From CAVQOB01 sp963714325 (GTDB lineage Bacteria > Pseudomonadota > Alphaproteobacteria > Rhizobiales > Hyphomicrobiaceae), in NCBI GenBank assembly GCA_963714325.1, contig CAVQOB010000008.1, positions 620,001 through 684,000 on the forward strand: DNA of 64,000 nt, in the 5' to 3' direction. Below are positions 7,791 to 17,419 of this stretch, one piece after another. The notes beneath the pieces were generated by a model. The model had not been told where the DNA came from. It was given only the letters and a program-made list of their open reading frames with translations, and did not search any database. Made by a program: the position numbers and the translations under genes. Numbering within the stretch: position 1 is the stretch's first letter; the number at the start of each line of letters is the position of its first letter.

Positions 7791-8726
7791 ATGCTCCGTA
7801 TCGCCTTCATGGGGACACCGGAATTCTCGGTGCCGGTCCTCGCCGAGATCCTGGCCGCAGGGCACGAGGTCGTGGCGGTCTATAGCCAACCACCCCGCCC
7901 CGCCGGCCGCGGCATGGCCGAAACCAAATCGCCCGTGCACGCCTTCGCCGCAGCCTCCGGCATTCCCGTGCTGACGCCGAAGTCGCTGAAATCACCGGAA
8001 GCGCAAACGGCATTTGCAGCCCACTCTGCCGACGTCGCCGTCGTCGTCGCCTATGGCCTGATCCTGCCGCAGCCGGTGCTCGACGCGCCGCGCTTCGGCT
8101 GCCTCAATCTGCATGCGTCCGCCCTGCCGCGCTGGCGCGGAGCCGCTCCCATCCAGCGCGCGATCATGGCCGGCGATGCCGCGACCGCGATCATGATTAT
8201 GCGCATGGAGGCGGGCCTCGATACCGGTCCTGTGTGCTTGGCCGAGCAGGTCCCGATTGATCCCGACATGACGGCGGGCGCGCTGCATGACACGCTCAAG
8301 CAGTGCGGCGCGAGCCTGATGGTGCGCGCGTTGGCGGCGCTCGAACGCGGCAGCTTGACCTCGACGCCGCAATCCAGTGACGGCATCACCTACGCCGCCA
8401 AGATCGACAAGGCCGAGGCGCGCATCGACTTCACGCACGACGCCCGCGCTGTCCACAATCATATTCGCGGCCTCTCGCCGTTCCCCGGCGCCTGGTTCGA
8501 AGCCGGTCCCGCAACCAAGCGCGAACGCATCAAGGTCCTGCGATCGCAGTGCGCCACGGCAGCAGGCCAACCCGGCACCGTGCTCGACGATCAGTTGACC
8601 ATCGCCTGCGGCAACGGCGCCGTACGCTTGCTCGAGGTACAACGCGCCGGAAAAAAACCAATGACCGCTGCAGAGCTGCTGCGCGGATTTGCGCTACCGC
8701 CGGGATCGCGAATAGAGCAGAACTGA
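7791..8726 (+). CDS. fmt: Methionyl-tRNA formyltransferase
   Basis: The enzyme formylates initiator Met-tRNA using 10-formyl-tetrahydrofolate. The protein has 311 residues, the normal length. The start ATG at 7791 gives the family N-terminus MLRIAFMGTPEFSVPVL. The catalytic region contains NLHASALPRWRGAAPIQRAI, followed by the C-terminal tRNA-binding domain (about 205-311; GITYAAKIDKAEARIDF). The open frame continues upstream, but no homologous sequence does. The next gene begins 5 bp after the stop. Confidence 0.96.
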   Translation: MLRIAFMGTPEFSVPVLAEILAAGHEVVAVYSQPPRPAGRGMAETKSPVHAFAAASGIPVLTPKSLKSPEAQTAFAAHSADVAVVVAYGLILPQPVLDAPRFGCLNLHASALPRWRGAAPIQRAIMAGDAATAIMIMRMEAGLDTGPVCLAEQVPIDPDMTAGALHDTLKQCGASLMVRALAALERGSLTSTPQSSDGITYAAKIDKAEARIDFTHDARAVHNHIRGLSPFPGAWFEAGPATKRERIKVLRSQCATAAGQPGTVLDDQLTIACGNGAVRLLEVQRAGKKPMTAAELLRGFALPPGSRIEQN

Positions 8727-8730
8727 GATT

Positions 8731-9939
8731 GTGACCGCGCCCTCCGAAACGTCTGATCCCCCGCCGAACCGAGCCATCGCGATGCTTGCGGCCGCAGCGT
8801 TTGCCAGTGCCGCCAACATCCGCATCGCCGACTCGCTCCTGCCGGATATCGCCGCCGACTTCTCGATTTCGATCGGCACCGCCGCGCGGGTGACGATGGC
8901 GTTTCTGCTGACCTACGGCCTGTTCCAGATCATCATCGGACCGATCGGTGACAAGTTCGGCAAGTATCGCGTTGCCGTCTACGCCTGCCTGCTGTGCGGC
9001 GCCGTGACCGTGCTGACGGGATTCGCCGGCGACTTTACCGTGCTCGTCGGCTTGCGCGGCCTCGCTGGCATGTTGGCCGGCGCCGTCATTCCCGTGGCCC
9101 TCGCCTGGATCGGCGATGTCGTGCCCTACGCACAGCGCCAGGCCGTCATAGCACGATTTCTATCGGGCCAGATTCTCGGCGTCGTGTTCGGTCAGGCAGC
9201 CGGCGGCTTGATCGCCGATGCGCTCGGTTGGCGGTCGACGTTCACGGTTGTCGGCTTCGCACATATCATCGCCGGCCTCGGCCTTTGGCTGGAGTTCAGG
9301 CGCAATCCGATGACGCAGTCTGCCCGCACGCCCGGCGCGTTGCGGGTCAGCAGCATTCTGGTCGCGACGCTCGACATGCTCCAGCGACCATGGGCGCAGG
9401 TGATCCTGTTCGCAGGCTTTATCGAGGCCTTGGCCTTTCACGGCTCGCTGGCCTTCGTCGCGTCTTACCTGCGCGCGCGCTTCGGCTTGAGTGCCGGACA
9501 GAGCGGCGCGCTGCTGGCGGTTTTCGGTGCTGGTGCATTGGCCTATTCCATCAACGCGCCGCGCATGGTCGCAAAGCTCGGCCAACGCGGATTGGCCCTC
9601 AACGGCAGTTGGATTCTCGCCGCCAGTCTGCTGCTGCTGGCACTCTCGCCGATGGCTTGGACCGCGCCCCTTGCAACCGCCGGCCTCGGCCTTGGCTTCT
9701 ACATGCTGCACAACACGCTGCAGACTAACGCGACGCAGATGGCGCCGGAAGCGCGAGGACTTGCGGTGTCGCAGTTTGCCTTCTGGCTGTTTCTCGGCCA
9801 GGCGAGCGGCGTCTGGCTGGCCGGCATCGTCGTCGATAGCGCCGGCGCAATCCCCGTCTTCATTGCTGCCGCCGTCGCACTGATTGCGATCGCCTGGTGG
9901 TTCTGCCGTAAGCTCGACAGGCATACGGCGGCGCAGTAA
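8731..9939 (+). CDS. MFS transporter
   Basis: The protein has 402 residues with about 12 hydrophobic segments. A GDKFGKYR sequence in the loop after the second segment corresponds to the MFS signature (GxxxDRxGRR type). The N-terminal half includes LLPDIAADFSISIGTAARVT, as in DHA1-type drug exporters and arabinose-efflux permeases. The GTG start at 8731 follows fmt closely, so the two are probably cotranscribed. The substrate is unknown. Confidence 0.88.
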   Translation: MTAPSETSDPPPNRAIAMLAAAAFASAANIRIADSLLPDIAADFSISIGTAARVTMAFLLTYGLFQIIIGPIGDKFGKYRVAVYACLLCGAVTVLTGFAGDFTVLVGLRGLAGMLAGAVIPVALAWIGDVVPYAQRQAVIARFLSGQILGVVFGQAAGGLIADALGWRSTFTVVGFAHIIAGLGLWLEFRRNPMTQSARTPGALRVSSILVATLDMLQRPWAQVILFAGFIEALAFHGSLAFVASYLRARFGLSAGQSGALLAVFGAGALAYSINAPRMVAKLGQRGLALNGSWILAASLLLLALSPMAWTAPLATAGLGLGFYMLHNTLQTNATQMAPEARGLAVSQFAFWLFLGQASGVWLAGIVVDSAGAIPVFIAAAVALIAIAWWFCRKLDRHTAAQ

Positions 9940-9986
9940 CCGCGGTCTTTTTGCTTGCGCCTTCAGCTGCCCACCTGCAACCGCGC

Positions 9987-10739
9987 TTACCCCGCCAAAT
10001 ACCCGCCATCGACTGGCAACAGCACACCGGTGATGTAGCTCGCGGCGTCCGAGACGAGGAAGTTGACGGCGCCGACGAGTTCTTCTGGCTGGCCGACGCG
10101 GCGCATCGGCGTGCGGGCCATGAACGCGTCAAGCGCCGCGGGGTTGGCGCGCGTCGTCTCGGTCATCGGCGTTGCGATGACGCCGGGCGCAATCGCATTG
10201 ACACGGACGCCGTGCGGCGCCAGCTCGATCGCCAGCGCTTGCGTGATCTGCTTCATCGCCCCTTTGGTCGCGCCATAGGCGAGCGTCTGCGCCGATGCGG
10301 CAACCGACAGGATCGACGCCAGATTGACGATCGCGCCTTTGGTCGTGATCAGCTGCGGCACGAAGGCGTGGCAGACATTGAGCAGCCCATCGATGTTGAC
10401 GCGGCGCAGGTCGTCCCACTTTTCCAGCACGTTTTCGGACAGCACGCCGCCACGCGCGATGATGCCGGCATTGTTGACGAGCACCATGAGGTCGCCGTGC
10501 CGCCGCGCCATCTCAATCGCGAACGCCGCGACCTCGGCGCGATCCGCGACGTCGAGGCGATAGGCATGCGCGCGTTGGCCCTGGCCGGTGATCAGCGCCG
10601 CCGTCTCCATCGCGCCAGCGAGATTGATATCGCTCACACACACCTCATATCCGACCGCCGCGAGACCAATGGCAATGGCGCGGCCGTTGCCTTGGGCAGC
10701 ACCCGTGACGAGGGCGAGGCGGCGCGGGGGCGTGGTCAT
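9987..10739 (-). CDS. SDR-family NAD(P)-dependent oxidoreductase
   Basis: This is a classical short-chain dehydrogenase of 250 residues. It has the cofactor motif TGAAQGNGRAIA, the NNAG motif, a catalytic YGATK (YxxxK), and the C-terminal ITGVLLPVDGGYLAG typical of 3-ketoacyl-ACP-reductase/gluconate-dehydrogenase-like members. The start at 10739 (MTTPPRR) lies 11 bp from a perfect inverted repeat, which is probably its operator. It converges on the MFS gene. The substrate is not predictable from sequence. Confidence 0.9.
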   Translation of the reverse strand: MTTPPRRLALVTGAAQGNGRAIAIGLAAVGYEVCVSDINLAGAMETAALITGQGQRAHAYRLDVADRAEVAAFAIEMARRHGDLMVLVNNAGIIARGGVLSENVLEKWDDLRRVNIDGLLNVCHAFVPQLITTKGAIVNLASILSVAASAQTLAYGATKGAMKQITQALAIELAPHGVRVNAIAPGVIATPMTETTRANPAALDAFMARTPMRRVGQPEELVGAVNFLVSDAASYITGVLLPVDGGYLAG

Positions 10740-10749
10740 GAAAGGCCAT

Positions 10750-10776
10750 CTTGAGATCACGGGTTGTGATCTCAAG
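10750..10776. promoter_or_regulatory. Perfect 11-bp inverted repeat upstream of the SDR gene, probable operator
   Basis: CTTGAGATCAC is followed by GGGTT and then GTGATCTCAAG. It has dyad symmetry without mismatch and lies 11-37 bp upstream of the SDR start. No run of T follows, so a terminator is less likely. Arm length and spacing fit a dimeric repressor. No regulator gene is adjacent. Confidence 0.65.
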
Positions 10777-10996
10777 TTGCATCAAGTTCGCCGAACTGCC
10801 AATTGCGCACGAACAGATTGGGTTGCAATTCGCGCTCTCAAGCGAATTTTCACAACCGGAGCGAGAGTCGCCACCTAGAATGCCTCTCCTTGCCCCAAAT
10901 TTGACCGCTGGTTGGCGTTTACCAATCGGTCAGGGGCACCCCTAGCCAACCCCTTGGTAAACGTCTGTAAATGCCCTCTAAAGCCCGCCAGCGCGA

Positions 10997-12764
10997 TTAA
11001 CCGCGCTTGTTAAGAATTGGGGGCAGATCCACACGGTCTGCCCCTAACGACCGCCGCCCGAACCCCCCGCCGGTTGGCGTGATGATGATGATCGCTTCGC
11101 CCGCCTCAAGCACGGTCTGATCGCAACCGTCGAGCGTTTGCATCTCGCCGCTGTTGCGCCGCACGAGGTTATGCCCGCATTGGCCGGGCTCACCGCCGTC
11201 GAGGCCATAGGGTCGGACCGTCCGATAACCGGCGATGATCGCGCAATCCATTCGTTCGAGAAAACGGATGCGCCGATAGGTGCCGTCGCCGGCACTCCAT
11301 CGGCCCTTGCCACCGGAGCCGCGCCGGATGCCGAATTCTTCCAGCAGCACGGGATAGCGCAGCTCCAGAATTTCCGGATCGGTCAGTCGCGTGTTGGTCA
11401 TGTGCACATGCACGCCGCTGGTCCCATCGAAGCCGGGGCCGCACGGGCGAGCCCGAGCAGATCGTCTCGTAGTACTGCACGCGCGCATTGCCGAAAGTGA
11501 GATTGTTCATCGTGCCCTGGCTCGGCCCCATCGCCTTCATCGCGGCGAACAGTGCGTTGGTGACGATCTGGCTGGTCTCGACATTGCCGGCGACGACGGC
11601 GGCGGGATATTCCGGCGACAGCATCGAGCGTTCGGGAATGATCAGTTCGATCGGCTTCAGGCACCCGCATTCATCGGAATCGGCCTCGTCGACCATGACG
11701 CGGAACGCGTAGAGCGTCGCCGCCCGCGTCACCGGTGCCGGCGCGTTGAAGTTGTTGCCTTGCTCCGGCGACGTGCCGGTGAAGTCGACTTTCGCCGTCC
11801 GGTTCGCGCGATCGACGGTGATCGCGACATCGACGTGCGTGCCCTGATCCATCTCGACGCGGAAGCGCCCGTCCTCAAGCCGCGACAGCAAACGGCGCAC
11901 GCTTTCCTCGGCGTTGTCCTGCACGTGCTTCATGTAGGCCTGCACGACATCAAGGCCAAAATGCGCGACCATCTTTTCCAGTTCAGCAACGCCTTTTGCG
12001 TTCGACGGCCACATGCGCCTTGAGGTCGGCGATGTTCTTATCCGGCCGGCGCGCCGGATATTTCGCACCCGATAACAGCGCATGCGTTTCCGCTTCGAGA
12101 AAGCGGCCCTGATCGACGAGCTTGAAGTTGTCGATATAGACGCCTTCCTCATCGATGTGTGTCGCGCGCGGCGTCATCGACCCCGGCGACAATCCGCCGA
12201 TATCCTCGTGATGCCCACGCGAGGCGACGTAGAACAGAATGCGATCTGCCTTCTCCCCGCTCCTTGCGGGGAGAAGGTGGGCGAAGCCCGGATGAGGGGC
12301 GCCAGCTTGTTCAGGATCATGTTGCCGCCCCTCGCCCCGACCCTCTCCCCGCTCGCGGGGAGAGGAGCAGGCCCAAAAACCGGCGTAATCACCGTGATAT
12401 CCGGCAAATGCGTGCCGCCGTTATAGGGCGCGTTGAGCATGTAGACGTCGCCCGGCCGCATCTGCCCTTTGCGCAGCCGGATGATCGTCTCGACCGACTT
12501 GTCCATGGAGCCCAGATGCACTGGCATGTGCGGCGCATTGGCGACGAGTTCGGCGTCGGCATCGAAGATCGCGCAGGAGAAATCCAGCCGCTCTTTGATG
12601 TTCACGGATTGCGCCGTGTTGCGCAGCGCTTCGCCCATCTGCTCCGCGATCGACATGAAGAGATTGTTGAAGACTTCGAGCAGGATCGGATCGGCCGTGA
12701 GCCCGAGTTTTTCTCGCGCGCGCGGCACGCTGCGGGTCAGCACGATATTGTTGCGAGCATCGAT
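10997..12764 (-). pseudogene. hyuB: HyuB half of a fused hydantoinase/5-oxoprolinase, frameshifted
   Basis: This is the B domain (N-methylhydantoinase B/oxoprolinase beta), which works with the A domain in ATP-dependent opening of hydantoin or 5-oxoproline rings. Recognisable blocks in order are DPILLEVFNNLFMSIAEQMG, GGTHLPDITVITPVF, FYVASRGHHEDIGG, FTGTSPEQGNNFNAP, GTMNNLTFGN, SGVHVHMTNTRLTDPEILE and the C-terminal TPTGGGFG. They occupy different frames. Breaks lie near 12,010 and 11,445, and a palindromic element (12,250-12,365) sits between PVF and FYVASRG and changes frame. It is joined to hyuA by a further shift near 12,765. It is either a true pseudogene or a correct gene with indel errors plus one real insertion. 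Confidence 0.85.
12250..12365. repeat. Palindromic repeat element inserted in the hyuB coding region
   Basis: Two strong hairpins bound this element. CTTCTCCCCGC with GCGGGGAGAAG lies at 12250-12276, and CCTCTCCCCGC with GCGGGGAGAGG at 12342-12365. Between them lie a GAGGGGC/GCCCCTC pair and sequence unrelated to HyuB. HyuB homology resumes directly on both sides. The same family of palindromes occurs inside hyuA at 14076-14205. Confidence 0.85.
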
Positions 12765-14919
12765 TCGTCGCCTGCCAGCCAGGCTCGATGACGATGGTCT
12801 GGTTCGGCTCGATGATGAGCGCTGGCCCCGCAAGCGCCGCGCAGCCGGGAACAAGGCCATGGCTGGTTTCGCGATTGTAGACGGCCGCATCGCGCCAGGC
12901 GCCGCTGGTGAATACTTTTGTCTTGGCAACCGGCTGGGCAATGGCATTGGCGACGGGACCTTCGGCTGTGTCGATTGCAGCGCCGCCGCCGGTCGCCTCG
13001 ACTTCAAGCGCTGCAGCGAAGACGCGTTTTTCGGGCGAGTTAAAGCCGTAACGCTGGCGATGTTCGCGCTCGAAAGCCGCGCGCATAGCCTCCGCTGAAG
13101 CGAGTGTGACCGGGAGCGCGTTGTCGGTGCCGTCATAGCGGACGTGAACGAACGTGGCGACCGCGATCGCGTCATCGGCGACGCCTTGCCCGGCGAGTTC
13201 GGCACGGGCTTCAGCAGCCAACCGCGATTGCAGGGCCGTGATCGAGGCAAGCGTCGCCGCATCAAGCGCGGCCTCGATCGATTGCTCGCGACTGGCGCGG
13301 ATGTTGGCGAGCCCCATGCCATAGGCCGAGAGCAGTCCCGACAGCGGGTGAATGAGAATGGTTTCCATCCCCAGCGTGTCGGCGATCATGCAGGCATGCT
13401 GCCCACCAGCCGACCCGAAGCACTGCAGCGCGTATTCAGTCACGTCATAGCCACGCTGCACGGAAATCTTCTTGATCGCATTCGCCATGTTCTCGACGGC
13501 GATGCGCAGGAACCCATCCGCCACCTGCTCGGCCGTGCGCCCGTCGCCGATTTCGCCGGCGAGAGCAGCAAACGCCGCGCGTACGCCGTGCGACATCGAG
13601 CCGCTCGATCGCGCTCCGGCCCGAAAATCGCCGGGAACAGGTCGGGCGACGAGTTTGCCGACCATGACGTTGGCGTCGGTGACCGTCAGCGGGCCGCCAC
13701 GGCGATAGCATTTCGGTCCAGGATTGGACCCAGCACTTTCCGGACCGACGCGGAACCGGCTGCCATCGTAGAACAGGATCGATCCGCCGCCCGCCGCAAC
13801 GGTGTGAATGTTCATCATCGGCACGCGCATGCGCACGCCCGCAACTTCCGTTTCGAATGCGCGCTCATAGTCGCCGGCAAAGTGCGAGACGTCGGTTGAC
13901 GTGCCGCCCATGTCGAAGCCGATCACTTTGTCGAAGCCGGCAATCTTCGCCGTCTCCGCCATGCCGACGATCCCGCCCGCGGGGCCCGACAGGATCGCGT
14001 CGCGCCCCTGAAACAGCTCCGCCGACTTGAGCCCGCCCGACGACGCCATGAACATCACGCGGAGGGTGTGGTTCTCCCTCTCCCCGTCCTTCAACGGGGA
14101 GAGGGTTGGGGTGAGGGGCGACAATGGACTCTTGAGCGGCAGTGACAGGTTCGAATCTTTTGGCCGCCCCTCACCCCAACCCTCTCCCCGCGTGCGGGGA
14201 GAGGGAATGGAGAGCGCCTGCGTGACACGCTCCACATAGCGCCGCAAAATCGGCGACAGGTAAGCATCCGCCACCGTCGTATCGCCCCGTCCGACGATCT
14301 TGACCAGCGGCGACACCTCGTGACTGACCGAAATCTGTGCGAAGCCAACCTTGCGCGCGATCTCAGCCGCCGCCTTCTCGTGCCCCGGATGCGCATAGGC
14401 GTGCATGAAGACGATCGCCACCGACTCAATTCCGGTCTTCCGCGCGGCGCTGAGATCCACCTCGAGCTTGGCCAGATCGAGCGGCGTTTCGATGAGGCCA
14501 TCTGCGCGCACCCGCTCCTGTGCCTCGATGACACGGGCGTACAGCATCTCCGGCTTGATGATCTTTTTCGCAAAAATATCCGGCCGCGCCTGATACCCAA
14601 TTTCCAACTGATCCTTCAGCCCCGCGGTGATCACCAGCAACGTCGCGTCACCTTTGCGCTCCAGCAGGGCGTTGGTAGCGACCGTCGTGCCCATTTTGAC
14701 GGTTGCAATGCGGTCGGCCGGGATGGCCGCATCGGAGGCGACGCCAAGGAACTGGCGGATACCCTCAAGCGCCGCATCGGCATAAACGCCGGGGTTTTCC
14801 GACAACACCTTGCGCGCGACGATTGCCCCATCCGGTGATCGCGCAATCACATCCGTAAACGTGCCGCCGCGATCGATCCAGAAGTCCCAGCGACCGTCTT
14901 CGGTGCGTGTTGCCGTCAT
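12765..14919 (-). CDS. hyuA: HyuA half of a fused hydantoinase/5-oxoprolinase with an in-frame repeat insert
   Basis: This is the ATP-binding A domain, about 718 residues from MTATRTEDGRWDFW. It contains DRGGTFTDV (phosphate loop of the actin/Hsp70-type ATPase fold), VKMGTTVATNALLERKG, SGPAGGIVGM, GFDMGGTSTDVSHF and FGSAGGQHACMIADTLGM. About 46 residues between TQAL and LRVMFMASSGG are not native; they come from a palindromic element that kept the frame open. Near 12,765 one extra base moves the frame just after IEPGWQAT, before the linker IDARNN that leads into HyuB. The original gene was therefore one long chain, as in 5-oxoprolinases. Confidence 0.87.
14076..14205. repeat. Palindromic repeat element inserted in frame in hyuA
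   Basis: Hairpins occur at 14076-14105 (CCCTCTCCCCGT with ACGGGGAGAGGG) and 14180-14205 (CCCTCTCCCCGC with GCGGGGAGAGGG). In addition, 26-bp perfect inverted arms (14095-14120 and 14165-14190), including TTGGGGTGAGGGGCG, fold the whole element on itself. It encodes peptide such as TPTLSPLKDGERE within HyuA without a stop codon. In layout it resembles the coding-region palindromes first described in Rickettsia. Confidence 0.88.
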
Positions 14920-15167
14920 CAATGTGTTCCTGAAATCTGGCCCGTTCCCGGGCGCATAGCGGTGTGTTTTGGCGAAAGTCTTGCGTGTCCGCCCGCGCCG
15001 CTCCGTAACGTCGTCGCAATCCCGGCGATTGTTGCCGGATTGCACCGTATTCCCGCGTGCATCGCTGGCACATTATGTCTCAGCTGGTACCACAGCAACA
15101 ACTTGGTAACGAATCGGGCGGCATATCGAAGTCGTGGGACGGCCTGGGGTCGACTCAGGGGGAACGC

Positions 15168-15713
15168 ATGCGCCTGGCGCTCGACCGACTATATCTTTGG
15201 GCCGGCTATCTCGCCGGCGCCTTCCTGATCCTTATTTTCGCACTGATGATGACGCTCGCCGTCGGTCGCCAGTTCGGCCTCAATGTCCCCTCGGGCGACG
15301 ATTTCGCATCCTGGGCCATGGCGGCGATGTCGTTCCTGGGTCTCGCCCACACCTTCAAGCGCGGTGAAATGATCCGCGTCGGCCTCCTTCTGGAAAAGCT
15401 CGATGCCCGCCGCCGGCATTGGTTCGAGATCGTCTCGCTCGCAACCGCGACCGTTTTTCTCGGCTATTTCTCCTGGTACGCCGTCGGAATGACCTATGAC
15501 AGCTGGCGCTTCAACGACATCTCGACCGGTGTCGTCCCGGTCCCCCTCTGGTTTCCCCAGCTCGGCATGTCGCTCGGCCTCGTCGTTCTCCTGATCGCCG
15601 TCATCGACGAACTCATCCACGTCTTGCGCGGCAATCCGCCGACCTTCGAGAAGCCGCCGCCGAAGACCGTCGAGGAACTGCTTGAACGCGTCGCCGAAGG
15701 CGGGGGAGTCTGA
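15168..15713 (+). CDS. TRAP transporter small membrane subunit (DctQ type)
   Basis: DctQ is the four-helix partner of the large permease in periplasmic-binding-protein-dependent, ion-driven uptake. The protein has 181 residues from the ATG at 15168, which is preceded by AGGGGGAACGC. Four hydrophobic segments are visible. Family features include the SWAMAAMSFLGLAHTFKRGE helix pair and PLWFPQLGMSLGL near the last helix. A longer start at 15075 is possible but would add a non-hydrophobic, weakly supported extension. dctM follows after 3 bp. Confidence 0.92.
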   Translation: MRLALDRLYLWAGYLAGAFLILIFALMMTLAVGRQFGLNVPSGDDFASWAMAAMSFLGLAHTFKRGEMIRVGLLLEKLDARRRHWFEIVSLATATVFLGYFSWYAVGMTYDSWRFNDISTGVVPVPLWFPQLGMSLGLVVLLIAVIDELIHVLRGNPPTFEKPPPKTVEELLERVAEGGGV

Positions 15714-15716
15714 TCC

Positions 15717-17057
15717 ATGCTCGCCGAAATCGGACTCGTCAATCTCTCGCTGATCCTGCTTCTGCTGATGATGTTGATCCTCGCCAGTGGCGTCTGGATC
15801 GCCGTCGGTCTCGGCATCGTCGGCCTTATCGCCATGGTCCTGTCGACCAACGTCCCGATCGGCAACGTTCTCGCGACCACCGTCTGGAGCGCCACCGCGT
15901 CATGGACGCTGGCCGCATTGCCGCTCTTCATCTGGATGGGCGAGATCCTCTTTCGCACTAAGCTTTCGGAAGAGATGTTTCGAGGCTTAGCGCCCTGGCT
16001 TCAATGGCTTCCCGGGCGCCTGCTGCACGTCAACGTCGTCGGCTGCGGTATTTTCGCGACCATGTCCGGATCGTCGGCCGCGACCTGCGCCACCGTCGGC
16101 AAGATCGCCCTGCCTGAGCTCGAAAAGCGCGGCTACGACATAAAGATGAGCCTCGGTTCCCTCGCTGGCTCCGGCACACTCGGCCTGCTGATCCCGCCGT
16201 CGATCCCGATGGTCGTCTACGCCGTCACCGCGAACGTCTCGGTGCTCAAGGTGTTCCTCGGTGGATTCTTGCCGGGCCTGCTCGTCATGGCGCTTTACTC
16301 CGGCTACATTGCGATCTGGTCATTGCTCAATCCGGGCAAGGTGCCGCCGCGCGATCCGCCGATGCCCTTCATGGAAAAGCTGCGTCACTCCGCGAAGCTC
16401 ATTCCCTGCCTCGTGCTGATCGCGACCGTCTTCCTATCGCTGGTCCTCGGCATCGCCACCGCGACCGAATGCGCAGCCTTCGGCGTCATTGGCGCGCTCG
16501 CACTCGCCTGGTGGAGCGGCACGCTTTCGCGCGATACGCTCGCCGAAAGCATCATGAGCACGACGCGACTGACCTGCATGATCATGCTGATCCTGGCGTC
16601 CGCTTCGTTCTGCACGGCGGCTATGGCGTTCACCGGCATTCCGCAAGCGCTGGCTGAATGGGTCAAGGGCCAGAACCTCCAGCCGCACATGCTCGTCTTT
16701 GCCTTGACGATTATGTACATCATCCTCGGCTGCCTCATCGACGGCATCTCGATGATCGTGCTGACGATGGTCATCGTCCTGCCGATGGTGAAGGAAGCCG
16801 GCTTCGATCTCGTCTGGTTCGGCGTCTATCTCGTCATCCACGTCGAGATGGCACAGATCACGCCGCCCGTCGGCTTCAATCTCTTCGTCTTGCAGAACAT
16901 GAGCGGACGCGACACCTGGACCGTCGCCAGGGCGGCATTCCCCTTCTTCCTGCTGCTCAACGTCGCCGTCATCATCATCACCGCCTTCCCCGAGATCGTG
17001 ACCTACGTTCCCGAACTGGTGTTCCCCGAAACCGCCAAAGGCGCGATCAAAAAATAG
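15717..17057 (+). CDS. TRAP transporter large permease subunit (DctM type)
   Basis: DctM is the 12-helix transport subunit. The protein has 446 residues. Conserved parts include MSGSSAATCATVGKIALPEL, the GSLAGSGTLGLLIPPSIPMV region and, near the C-terminus, AQITPPVGFNLFVLQ; these are typical of the DctM/SiaM family. It is cotranscribed with dctQ. The binding protein follows after a 360-bp regulatory gap. The substrate is not evident; carboxylates or amino acid derivatives are usual. Confidence 0.94.
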   Translation: MLAEIGLVNLSLILLLLMMLILASGVWIAVGLGIVGLIAMVLSTNVPIGNVLATTVWSATASWTLAALPLFIWMGEILFRTKLSEEMFRGLAPWLQWLPGRLLHVNVVGCGIFATMSGSSAATCATVGKIALPELEKRGYDIKMSLGSLAGSGTLGLLIPPSIPMVVYAVTANVSVLKVFLGGFLPGLLVMALYSGYIAIWSLLNPGKVPPRDPPMPFMEKLRHSAKLIPCLVLIATVFLSLVLGIATATECAAFGVIGALALAWWSGTLSRDTLAESIMSTTRLTCMIMLILASASFCTAAMAFTGIPQALAEWVKGQNLQPHMLVFALTIMYIILGCLIDGISMIVLTMVIVLPMVKEAGFDLVWFGVYLVIHVEMAQITPPVGFNLFVLQNMSGRDTWTVARAAFPFFLLLNVAVIIITAFPEIVTYVPELVFPETAKGAIKK

Positions 17058-17246
17058 GCGACGCCCACGTTAGTCCCGCTCCGCCACGCTGAACCCTGTG
17101 CCTGATCGCGACCTACCCTTCGGCGCCGCGGGTTCCACGGTACGCGCTTCCTGAACGGATGTTCACAATTGCCATTGGCCGCCCATGTCCCGCGCGATCA
17201 CGACTTCACCGGCGCAGCAGCAGTTGCCAAGGTTGGTGCTGCGACC

Positions 17247-17263
17247 TGTTTCAGAATGAAACA
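17247..17263. promoter_or_regulatory. Perfect inverted repeat upstream of the TRAP binding protein gene
   Basis: TGTTTC-AGAAT-GAAACA forms a 6-bp-arm palindrome in the 362-bp gap between dctM and dctP, and another AATGAAA half site follows at 17278. The shape resembles operators of IclR- and GntR-type regulators of catabolic genes. The rest of the gap (17058-17419) holds no gene; its 3' part is AT-richer than its surroundings, as expected for a promoter of a highly expressed binding protein. Confidence 0.5.
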
Positions 17264-17419
17264 AAATGCAGGTCCGAATGAAATTTTATCGCGATTTAGG
17301 GACTAAAGTCGGCAATTGCGACATGGACAACGCTGCCTTTTTAGGCGAAATATTGGTTACCGAACGTGTCGCTCGTATTGCGCGACACGCAGTCGAAAAC
17401 TTCGGGAGGAAGTTGGATA

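Noticed and set aside
12250..12365. The CTCCCCG/CGGGGAG hairpins as transcription terminators
   Set aside because: They lack T runs, occur in the middle of a coding region and recur in hyuA as part of a longer symmetrical element.
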